Shown one piece after another: positions 1 through 6,718 of a DNA stretch of 38,456 nucleotides. Position numbers and translations under genes: made by a program. Position 1 is the first letter of the stretch; every line of letters starts with the position of its first letter. The DNA is from Acidobacteriota bacterium. GTDB lineage: Bacteria > Pseudomonadota > Alphaproteobacteria > Acetobacterales > Acetobacteraceae. Below the pieces are notes generated by a model. It saw nothing but the letters and a program-made list of their open reading frames with translations, did not search any database and was not told where the DNA came from. The stretch lies in NCBI GenBank assembly GCA_903970435.1, contig CAJCIS010000007.1, positions 1 through 38,456 of the forward strand. The letters run 5' to 3'.

Positions 1-114
1 AATGATCCTGCGTCAAAGGCCGGACACATGACCGCATTCGAACCAACGCCAGCATCGCGCGATCTACTTGAACCCTGCGGGCCGTCCACACATGGTATTA
101 TTCCTTTGCCTTGC
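1..114. other. Left edge, no gene seen
   Basis: This stretch lies downstream of the minus-strand GIN-domain gene. I see no convincing coding frame, hairpin or repeat in it. Short plus-strand frames that begin here run antisense through the GIN gene and are composition shadows. Confidence 0.4.
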
Positions 115-909
115 CTACTCACCGCCGATCGAAACCGTCCCCACGCCGCTCACATCCTTGGTGACGGTTCCTGTAACCTTCGCGATCTTGACGTTGCTAA
201 TGCCGGACACTTCGATGGAAGCGTCGCCCACAGTGGCGCCTATCGTTATGTTTGACGTGCCACTGCTCGACAGCGTCAGCTTGCCGATCGTGCCTTTGTC
301 GAATTGAACTGAACCGCGCCCGGAGAGTTCCATCGATGCGGCGCCGACAGTGCCGCCGGCGATATCGAGGCTGCCGAGCCCGGAAAGGCTCGCCTGCAGC
401 GCACCGGACATTTGCGTCACGGTCACCGCACCGGTCCCGCTCAAATCAAGGCTCAAGGCGCCGGTCTTGCCGGCCTGCACATGAACCGCGCCACTCAGAT
501 CCAAATTGAGCGGACCGCCAACGTCGCCCACCTGGTATTCCGCCTGGCCGCCCTCATCGATGCCGAGCCCGATGCCGGGTGCCACATGAATATTCAATAC
601 GAGGGTGGGCCTAAAATCCATGCTCAGTCCCGGCCGCCAGCAGCGTTCCGGCACCGACAATTTCGCGGGATCGCCGCCGGCCAGCACCAGCTGGCTGGTT
701 TCCTCCTCATGGTCGGCGACCGCGTCCACCGTCACTTGCGCACCGATTGCGGCGTCTGGCGTAATGACAACCTGGCGGGCGCAAGGCGAGTCGATTTCCA
801 GGCGTGTGGCCGGGGCGCTCAAATGACGCGTGGCGGCGTGCGCGGTGCCGGCTGCCAACAGGGGCCAGGCGAATGCTGCGAACAAAGGGGCGCTGGGTGG
901 GTGGGGCAT
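115..909 (-). CDS. Secreted GIN-domain (DUF2807-like) protein
   Basis: A 264-residue exported protein. Residues 1 to about 26 form a signal peptide: a hydrophobic Ala/Leu/Phe stretch ending in AHA-A. The rest is a run of about 20-residue pseudo-repeats with the pattern LSGxGxVxV or ASLSGLGSLDI, rich in Gly, Ser, Thr and Val. This is the signature of the GIN / putative auto-transporter adhesin head domain (DUF2807), which folds as a right-handed beta-helix. Two Cys residues lie before the repeats. Such proteins are periplasmic or surface-exposed and their function is unsettled. It stands alone and is divergent from the TetR gene, with about 230 bases between their starts. The family call rests on the repeat pattern; no enzymatic residues are visible. 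Confidence 0.8.
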   Translation of the reverse strand: MPHPPSAPLFAAFAWPLLAAGTAHAATRHLSAPATRLEIDSPCARQVVITPDAAIGAQVTVDAVADHEEETSQLVLAGGDPAKLSVPERCWRPGLSMDFRPTLVLNIHVAPGIGLGIDEGGQAEYQVGDVGGPLNLDLSGAVHVQAGKTGALSLDLSGTGAVTVTQMSGALQASLSGLGSLDIAGGTVGAASMELSGRGSVQFDKGTIGKLTLSSSGTSNITIGATVGDASIEVSGISNVKIAKVTGTVTKDVSGVGTVSIGGE

Positions 910-1108
910 TCACGTGTCTCCCGGGTGAGGAACTAGGCCAGGACCTTGGTGCACGGTTTATGCCAACGCTTTGAAAGCGGGCGTTTATGGGCATCGGGAC
1001 GGCCCGGCGTGGCGAATTTTGCCATATGTTGGCAAGGAATATGACACGCGACGCCATAGTTGGGGTCAGCGCGAAACGCTTGACACCGGGCAAACATTGT
1101 GGCCACAC

Positions 1109-1126
1109 TTAACGACCGTTCGTTAA
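1109..1126. promoter_or_regulatory. Probable TetR operator (palindrome)
   Basis: TTAACGACCGTTCGTTAA has perfect 7-base arms (TTAACGA / TCGTTAA) around a 4-base centre. It ends 14 bases before the ATG of the TetR gene. The size, symmetry and position are those of a TetR-family autoregulatory operator. Binding by this regulator is inferred. Confidence 0.65.
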
Positions 1127-1140
1127 TTATAAGAGCACCG

Positions 1141-1707
1141 ATGTCGTCGCGCGGGCGTAGCAAACGTGAAGTGATCAAGGCGCAGGCGTTGCTGCTGTTC
1201 GCGGCAAACGGTGTGCACGCCGTGTCGGTGGCCGACATAGCCGCGGCGTGCGACATGACCAAGCCCAATCTTTATGCCCATTTTGCGTCGAAGGAAGAAC
1301 TCGTCCGCGAATTGTTCCAACAGGGCTACCGCGATTACGGGCGCAGAATGGCCGAGGCCGCCGCCGCCGCGGGTCCATTCCGGGTCAGACTGGAGAGGCT
1401 GGTGCGGCTGATCTGCCATCTGCATGATGAGGACCGCTCGCGGTTTCGTTTCATCTTAATGGCGCAGCACGATAACCTGCATGCCATTGCGATCGATGAA
1501 CACAACCCGGTGGAAATCGTTGTGCGCGTGGTCGCGGATGCCATGGCAAAGGGCGAAATTCCCGCCCGCAACGCCGAGCTGGTGGCCGCCGGTATCGTCG
1601 GGCTGGTGGTGCAGCCTGCAACATTTCTGCTGCACGGGCGCATCGGTGCTGCGTTGAGTACGGTTGCGGACGAAATTGTTTCAATGTGCATGAGGGTGGC
1701 GACATGA
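1141..1707 (+). CDS. TetR/AcrR-family transcriptional regulator
   Basis: A 188-residue one-component repressor. Residues about 8-55 form the TetR N-terminal helix-turn-helix (ALLLFAANGVHAVSVADIAAACDM, then TKPNLYAHFASKEEL, the recognition helix with the conserved YxHFxSKEEL). The remainder is a helical ligand-binding domain of unknown specificity. I prefer the ATG at 1141 because the in-frame GTG at 1099 would place the 18-base palindromic operator inside the coding region; neither start has a strong Shine-Dalgarno. The stop overlaps the next start in an ATGA, so it is coupled to the downstream lipid-remodelling fusion and probably controls it. The ligand may be a fatty acid or lysolipid, which is inference from the neighbour only. 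Confidence 0.85.
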   Translation: MSSRGRSKREVIKAQALLLFAANGVHAVSVADIAAACDMTKPNLYAHFASKEELVRELFQQGYRDYGRRMAEAAAAAGPFRVRLERLVRLICHLHDEDRSRFRFILMAQHDNLHAIAIDEHNPVEIVVRVVADAMAKGEIPARNAELVAAGIVGLVVQPATFLLHGRIGAALSTVADEIVSMCMRVAT

Positions 1708-4700
1708 CTTCGAGACAAAGTCCCTGGCGTTTGTTGCTGCCTCTTACGGTAACGCAGGCTTGCACTGCCCTGAACGATAACATGGTGCGCAACGCCATGG
1801 TTGTTCTGTCACTGTTCCGGCTCGGCGAGGGCCGCGTCGGGGGCGGCACCGGCCTCGTTGCACTCGCGGGCGCGCTGCTGATGGCGCCCTATATTCTGCT
1901 GTCGGCGAGCGCCGGCCAAATCGCCGACCGTTTCGCCAAGCCGAAGGTTATCCGCGCCACCAAGTTCGCCGAATTGCTGCTGATGATGGGCACCGCCGCC
2001 GCGTTCGCCGTGCAGAGCGTTCCAGGTTTGCTCGCCGTCCTGTTCGGCCTCGGCGTTCAAGGTGCCCTGTTCTCGCCGGTAAAATACGGCATTCTGCCGG
2101 AGCAGTTGGCAGACGACCAGCTGGTCGCCGGCAATGGCATTATCGAAGGCGCCACATTCCTGGCCATCGTTGCGGGAACCGTACTCGGGGGCGCACTGAT
2201 CCTGGCGCCGCGCGGCATAATCTGGGTTGGCGGCATGGGCATCGCGGTCGCGCTGCTGGGTTTGTTGGCAGCCACGCGTATACCGGCGTCGCCCGCGTCC
2301 GACCCCACGCTGCGCATCGGCGTAAATCCAATAGAAGAAACCTGGCATGTAACGCGGCGCGCCATGGCCGTGCGGCCAATCCGCCGGTCCATCCTGGGGA
2401 TATCGTGGTTCTGGACTGTTGGCGCAACAATCATGACCGAGCTGCCGGTCATCATCCGCGATACATTGGGCGCACAGGGGCAGGTGCTTACCTTGCTGCT
2501 GACAATGTTCGCGGTGGGTGTTGGCGCGGGATCACTCGGCTGTGCGCGGCTGCTGAAAGGCGAAGTGTCCGCACGCTATGTGCCCTTGGCCGGCCTCGGT
2601 ATTTCCATTTTCCTGGCCGACTTTGCGCGCGCATGTGTGCGCGGTCATCCGGCTCATCTTTTCACCATCGTAAGCATGTTGTCATCGCCCGCGGGATGGC
2701 GCATGATGGCCGATCTGTTCCTGATCGCCGTCTGCGGCGGCATGTTTTCCGTTCCGCTCTACGCCATCCTGCAGGAGGCTTCCGAACCGGCACGCCGCGC
2801 CCGCACCGTGGGCGCCAACAACGTGGTCAACGCGTTGCTGATGGTGGCCGGCGCGGCCGCGGCCACGGCCCTGGCCGCGTTGGTCGGCCCCGTTGATGTG
2901 CTGGTGGCCACGGCCTTCGTGAACCTGGCTGTCGCAGCCTGGACCTTGCGCATTTTGCCCACCCGGTTCAGCCGCATTTTGCTGCGCTGGTATTTCATTA
3001 TTTTCCACCGGGCGGAGGTGACCGGGCTGGAACATTATCGGACAGCCACGGGCAAGGTCGTCATTATATCAAACCATTTGAGTTTCGGCGATGCCGCATT
3101 GATTTCGGCCTTTTTGCCGGACAGCCCCGCCTTTGCCATTCACACCCATCAGTTGCGGCAGGCCTGGGTTCGCCTGATGGCGCGGGGCGTGCGCGTTTTT
3201 CCGGTGGATGTGCGAAACCCCTATGGCATCCGGCGCATGATCGAGGCGGTGCGCGACGAGGGGCAAAAATTGGTGATTTTCCCTGAAGGCCGCATTACGC
3301 AAACCGGCGCACTGATGAAAATCTTCGAAGGCGCCGGTGTTGTGGCCGACAAGGCCGGTGCAAGAGTGATTCCCATCAGCATCGACGGCACGCAATTCTC
3401 CCCCTTCGGCCACATGGCAGGGAAATTGAAGCTGCGGTGGTTCCCGCGCGTGCGTCTGACCATCCACCCGGCCACGGACATAACGCCGCCCGACGCTGCC
3501 AACCTGGCGCCGCGCCGCCGGCGCGAACTTGTCGGGCGCGCGCTGCATGATCTGATGGTGGAGACATCGTTCCGATCGAAGGACGTCGCCAAGACGCTGT
3601 TCGCCGCGACGCTGGATGCGGCAAGGCTGCATGGCGGCCGCACCCTCATCGCCGAGGATATCAATCGCGACCCCATTTCGTTCGCCCGTGTGATTACCGG
3701 AGCGGCCGCCCTCGGCCGCGCCCTGACCGTCGGAACAAAAGCGGGCGAGGCCGTCGGCGTCATGATGCCCAACGCCAACGCCACGCTTGTGGCATTTCTC
3801 GGTCTCAGTGCGTTCGGCCGGGTACCAGCGATGTTGAATTTTTCCGCCGGTGCGGACGGCATGCTGTCCGCCTGTGCCGCCGCCCGCGCAACCATCGTCA
3901 TTTCGAGCCGCGCCTTTGTGGAAAAGGCAAAATTGGCGCAGGTGGTTGCCCGCATGCAGCCGCATGTTCAATTCATCTGGTTAGAGGATGTCAGAGGTGC
4001 CATCGGAATCCGCGCCAAATTGCGGGCCAAATGGGATGCCATGCGCGCGCGCATTTTGCCGGGTGCCTCCGGTTCACCCGATGCGCCGGCGGTGATTCTA
4101 TTTACCTCGGGCTCGGAAGGCGAGCCGAAGGGCGTTGTGCTCAGCCACCGCAACATCCTGGCAAATTGCGCGCAACTTGCGTCCGTCATTGATTTCAATC
4201 CGACGGACCGGGTTTTCACGGCTTTGCCGATGTTCCACAGTTTCGGCCTTGTCGATGGCACCCTGTTGCCGCTGTTCAATGGCGTGCGCACCTTCCTCTA
4301 TCCATCGCCGCTGCATTACAGGACGGTGCCGGCGCTGATCTATGACAGCGACGCGACGATTTGCTTCGGCACCGACACGTTCCTCAACGGCTGGGCCAAA
4401 TATGCGCACCCCTATGATTTCTACCGTATGCGGTACATATTTGCCGGCGCCGAAAAGGTTCGCGAGGAGACCAAACGCCTGTTCGCCGAAAAATTCGGCG
4501 TCCGTGTGCTGGAGGGCTATGGCGCCACCGAAACGTCCCCGGTCTTGGCCATGAATACCGCCATGCACAGCCGGCCCAACACGGTCGGGCGGTTGCTGCC
4601 TGGCATTGCCCACATGCTGGAGAAAGTGCCGGGCGTGGCAGAAGGCGGCCGGCTCTACGTCAAAGGCCCGAATGTCATGCTAGGCTATATGCGTGGCGCG

Positions 4701-5105
4701 GCGGCTGGAATTATCGAGCCGCCGCCGGAGGGCTGGTACGATACTGGCGACATCGTCGATATCGACGCGGAGGGGTTTGTCGCCATCACCGGCCGCGCAA
4801 AACGTTTCGCCAAGATCGCCGGCGAAATGGTCTCACTCGGCGCGGCGGAGGCGCTCGTCGCCGCGTTATGGCCCGAGGAACAGCACGCCGTTCTGGCCGT
4901 ACAAGATTCACGCAAGGGTGAGCAGTTGCTGCTGGTCACGACGCGCAAGAATGCCGACATGCATGACATATTGGTCTGCGCTCGATCCCGCGGCGTGCCC
5001 GAAATCGCCGTCCCGCGCGCGTTTGTGCATGTAGATGCGATTCCGTTGCTGGGAACCGGCAAGGTGAATTATCCTGCGGCACAACGGTTGGCGGAGGCGG
5101 CGTGA
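1704..5105 (+). CDS. aas: LplT-PlsC-Aas fusion: lysophospholipid transporter / acyltransferase / acyl-ACP synthetase
   Basis: A 1133-residue inner-membrane fusion for recycling lysophospholipids. Residues about 1-420 are an MFS permease like LplT, with an N-terminal ALNDNMVRNA motif and many hydrophobic helices. Residues about 430-620 are a PlsC acyltransferase with NHLSFGD (His458, Asp463) and FPEGR (Glu528). Residues about 630-1133 are an AMP-forming acyl-ACP synthetase with the P-loop FTSGSEGEPKG (from about residue 800), GYGATETSP (from about 938), YDTGDIV (Asp1016) and a C-terminal GTGKVNY whose Lys1120 matches the catalytic lysine. In E. coli LplT and Aas are separate proteins in one operon that flip and reacylate 2-acyl-glycerophosphoethanolamine. 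Here all three activities are one chain. The start is the ATG at 1704, overlapping the TetR stop; the longer frame from 1686 would add six residues with no supporting signal. Confidence 0.9.
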   Translation: MTSRQSPWRLLLPLTVTQACTALNDNMVRNAMVVLSLFRLGEGRVGGGTGLVALAGALLMAPYILLSASAGQIADRFAKPKVIRATKFAELLLMMGTAAAFAVQSVPGLLAVLFGLGVQGALFSPVKYGILPEQLADDQLVAGNGIIEGATFLAIVAGTVLGGALILAPRGIIWVGGMGIAVALLGLLAATRIPASPASDPTLRIGVNPIEETWHVTRRAMAVRPIRRSILGISWFWTVGATIMTELPVIIRDTLGAQGQVLTLLLTMFAVGVGAGSLGCARLLKGEVSARYVPLAGLGISIFLADFARACVRGHPAHLFTIVSMLSSPAGWRMMADLFLIAVCGGMFSVPLYAILQEASEPARRARTVGANNVVNALLMVAGAAAATALAALVGPVDVLVATAFVNLAVAAWTLRILPTRFSRILLRWYFIIFHRAEVTGLEHYRTATGKVVIISNHLSFGDAALISAFLPDSPAFAIHTHQLRQAWVRLMARGVRVFPVDVRNPYGIRRMIEAVRDEGQKLVIFPEGRITQTGALMKIFEGAGVVADKAGARVIPISIDGTQFSPFGHMAGKLKLRWFPRVRLTIHPATDITPPDAANLAPRRRRELVGRALHDLMVETSFRSKDVAKTLFAATLDAARLHGGRTLIAEDINRDPISFARVITGAAALGRALTVGTKAGEAVGVMMPNANATLVAFLGLSAFGRVPAMLNFSAGADGMLSACAAARATIVISSRAFVEKAKLAQVVARMQPHVQFIWLEDVRGAIGIRAKLRAKWDAMRARILPGASGSPDAPAVILFTSGSEGEPKGVVLSHRNILANCAQLASVIDFNPTDRVFTALPMFHSFGLVDGTLLPLFNGVRTFLYPSPLHYRTVPALIYDSDATICFGTDTFLNGWAKYAHPYDFYRMRYIFAGAEKVREETKRLFAEKFGVRVLEGYGATETSPVLAMNTAMHSRPNTVGRLLPGIAHMLEKVPGVAEGGRLYVKGPNVMLGYMRGAAAGIIEPPPEGWYDTGDIVDIDAEGFVAITGRAKRFAKIAGEMVSLGAAEALVAALWPEEQHAVLAVQDSRKGEQLLLVTTRKNADMHDILVCARSRGVPEIAVPRAFVHVDAIPLLGTGKVNYPAAQRLAEAA

Positions 5106-5159
5106 AGGAAGGAAGCAGTTCTTTTCTGAAGAAAGCAACCAAATAACTTTTATTTGTTG
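5106..5159 (+). repeat. Dispersed AT-rich palindromic element, copy 1
   Basis: A diverged forward copy of the intergenic element found eight times in this window: GGAAGCAGTTCTTTT, then CTGAAGAAAGCAACC, then an A/T-rich tail ending ACTTTTATTTG. It begins directly after the stop of the Aas fusion and lies between convergent genes, so it can act as a bidirectional terminator (inference). Confidence 0.6.
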
Positions 5160-5223
5160 AGGCAATCCCGAACGCCCGGGCTAAGAGCTCCAACCGTTCC
5201 GGAGGCGAGGAGCAAGAGTCTTT

Positions 5224-5550
5224 TCACCCGCTACGCTTACGCATCTTATCACGAATCATCGGCGTCGCCTGGTGGTCACCCTGGTCGGTGAATCGATCCG
5301 GAAACTCTCCGAGATTCTCTTGCAGGGACGCCTCATCGACAACTTCGCCCTGAACGGCCGTATCGCGCAGCATCGGGATTTCCACTTCGCCCGCACCGGG
5401 GCTTTCCTCAATGCCGACGAGTTCACGCGCGCGTTCCCAATATTCCAGGTCTTGCCCTAAAGGGCGACCATCATTCTCCCAAAGGTGATAGGCGCGTTGG
5501 CGAATACGCTCGGTACGTTCCGGCGTGTCTTCAAGGGGATTATCACTCAT
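5224..5550 (-). CDS. DUF2934-domain protein
   Basis: A 108-residue soluble acidic protein. The N-terminal part (about residues 8-45: ERTERIRQRAYHLWENDGRP, then GQDLEYWERARE) matches the DUF2934 pattern of small alphaproteobacterial proteins that often sit near stress and catalase/ferritin-like genes. The tail has no recognisable domain. The start is the ATG at 5550, preceded by AAGGCAG; the longer frame up to 5790 adds an arginine-rich, low-quality sequence and is rejected. It lies 109 bases downstream of yciF on the same strand with a GC-rich hairpin between them, and may share the yciF promoter. Function unknown. Confidence 0.8.
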   Translation of the reverse strand: MSDNPLEDTPERTERIRQRAYHLWENDGRPLGQDLEYWERARELVGIEESPGAGEVEIPMLRDTAVQGEVVDEASLQENLGEFPDRFTDQGDHQATPMIRDKMRKRSG

Positions 5551-5603
5551 GTTGCTGCCTTCTTGATCTGGTAAGGATGAATGTTCGCGCCCATACGACG
5601 CTA

Positions 5604-5631
5604 GCCGGGGCGCGCACGCGCGCACCCCGGC
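5604..5631 (-). terminator. GC-rich hairpin between yciF and the DUF2934 gene
   Basis: GCCGGGG (5604-5610) and CCCCGGC (5625-5631) are perfect complements, with an inner GCGC/GCGC pair around a short loop. No T-run follows on the minus strand. It may attenuate or stabilise the message rather than end it. Confidence 0.45.
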
Positions 5632-5659
5632 CCATCGGCGTTCGGACAGGCTGTTTCTG

Positions 5660-6163
5660 TCAGGCGGCCATCCGGTTGACCTTTGTCTCGGCAATATTGC
5701 TAAGCTTCTTATCGGCCGCCTTCTCTTCCGACAAAGTTTCCTGAAGCACCCGGGCGCACTCGTTGCGGCCCAGCTGAGATGCGAATGCAATTAGGGACCC
5801 GTAGCGGGAGATCTCGTAATGCTCGACCGCCTGCGCCGCAGCCAGCATCGCCGCGTCGCAAACTTCCTTGTCGCCGCAGTCGGAGATGAGTTCCTTCGCT
5901 TCGGTCAGGATTCCATCGATCGCCGGGCAGGTCACGCCCTTGGCGGGCTTGCCATGCATTTCAAACACCTTTTCCAGGCGTTTCACCTGATTCTTTGTTT
6001 CAGTCAGGTGATGCTCGAAAGCAGCCTTCAGCTCGGGGTTCGATGCCTTCTCGGCCATGGTTGGCAGGTTCTTCACGATTTGCTGCTCGGCGTAGTAAAT
6101 ATCCTGCAGCGTGTGAAGGAAAAGATCATCGAGTGTTTTGATGGGGCTTGTAAACAAACCCAT
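5660..6163 (-). CDS. yciF: YciF-like ferritin-superfamily stress protein (DUF892)
   Basis: A 167-residue cytoplasmic four-helix-bundle protein of the DUF892/YciE-YciF family, at the usual family length. Visible signatures are the opening TLDDLFLHTLQDIYYAEQQI (Glu26), the FEHHLTET helix (around residues 49-56), the AVEHYEI helix and a C-terminal EEK. These Glu/His residues lie where ferritin-like folds bind metals. The exact role is unknown; relatives are induced by general, osmotic or oxidative stress. A strong Shine-Dalgarno (GGAGG five bases before the ATG) fixes the start. Upstream is a perfect EcfG-type promoter match (6255-6280), so sigma-EcfG control is likely. The DUF2934 gene follows on the same strand. 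Confidence 0.88.
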   Translation of the reverse strand: MGLFTSPIKTLDDLFLHTLQDIYYAEQQIVKNLPTMAEKASNPELKAAFEHHLTETKNQVKRLEKVFEMHGKPAKGVTCPAIDGILTEAKELISDCGDKEVCDAAMLAAAQAVEHYEISRYGSLIAFASQLGRNECARVLQETLSEEKAADKKLSNIAETKVNRMAA

Positions 6164-6254
6164 GACGGCCTCCGTTGGTTCTACGACTGGGGTTCACGTT
6201 TTGCATGAGGCAAGCAGCTTGCAAACTTTGCAGCCATCGCTTCCACGTTCCGAC

Positions 6255-6280
6255 AACGCCTATTTCAGCTACGTCGTTCC
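6255..6280 (-). promoter_or_regulatory. EcfG-type general stress promoter of yciF
   Basis: On the minus strand this reads GGAAC (6280-6276), 17 bases, then CGTT (6258-6255), an exact match to the alphaproteobacterial EcfG consensus GGAAC-N16/17-CGTT. It sits about 92 bases upstream of the yciF ATG in the correct orientation. Function is inferred from sequence. Confidence 0.65.
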
Positions 6281-6304
6281 CTAAGGCAAGACGAATTCAC
6301 GTCA

Positions 6305-6520
6305 TTACTGCAAGCGGGTTTGGTGGGAATTCCGCCACTGCGAGGCCGATGACAGCTTCCCGTAGGAATGCTTGTCGGCTTCCGCCTTGCCGCCCTTTTC
6401 GGACGCGGATGTTTCAGAATGATGCCGGTCGCTCGTGGGCGTGCCCTTTGGTTCATCGGCGGCCGCGCCCTCGGGGATGCCGTGATCCGGCACAGGTTTG
6501 GTGTGTGTTTCCGCCGACAC
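6305..6520 (-). CDS. Small hydrophilic protein of the stress island
   Basis: A 71-residue protein with no hydrophobic segment, rich in Ser, Glu, Lys, His, Gly and Ala (for example SETSASEKGGKAEADKHSYG), probably intrinsically disordered. I do not recognise a family. It is supported by an excellent ribosome site, GGAGG six bases before the ATG, and by an upstream EcfG-like promoter (6554-6579). It is in tandem with yciF and DUF2934, and divergent from glgE. The composition resembles small stress-induced hydrophilic proteins; that is only an analogy. Confidence 0.6.
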   Translation of the reverse strand: MSAETHTKPVPDHGIPEGAAADEPKGTPTSDRHHSETSASEKGGKAEADKHSYGKLSSASQWRNSHQTRLQ

Positions 6521-6553
6521 GTGGACCCTCCGCGCATGCGCTCTACATTAATG

Positions 6554-6579
6554 AACCGCGCAACCTGCATCCAAGTTCC
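6554..6579 (-). promoter_or_regulatory. EcfG-like promoter of the small hydrophilic protein
   Basis: On the minus strand GGAAC (6579-6575), 17 bases, then GGTT (6557-6554). The -35 is perfect and the -10 keeps the GTT core with one change from CGTT. It lies 34 bases upstream of the ATG, leaving a short leader that carries the GGAGG site. Confidence 0.45.
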
Positions 6580-6683
6580 CATGGGCAGCGCCGCCGGCTC
6601 CATACACCTCTGCGGAGGAGACTTGAACACGCGCCGTCAGAATTGCCAGAAGCCCACCAGGCCCGAAAAACGGAATGATGATG

Positions 6684-6708
6684 GGAACGCCGATGCACGC
6701 CACCGGTT
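6684..6708 (+). promoter_or_regulatory. EcfG-like promoter upstream of glgE
   Basis: GGAAC (6684-6688), 16 bases, then GGTT (6705-6708), ten bases before the glgE ATG. If used, the transcript would be nearly leaderless, which fits the lack of a Shine-Dalgarno there. One base deviates from the -10 consensus. Confidence 0.4.
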
Positions 6709-6718
6709 GAATAATCCG

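Noticed and set aside
1080-1085. Perfect TTGACA upstream of the TetR gene
   Set aside because: No -10-like hexamer occurs at 16-18 bases downstream, so I do not call a promoter, though the position is suggestive.
6368-6718. Upstream extension of glgE
   Set aside because: The first 117 codons are Arg-rich, overlap the well-supported divergent small gene and the EcfG-like promoters, and have no ribosome site.
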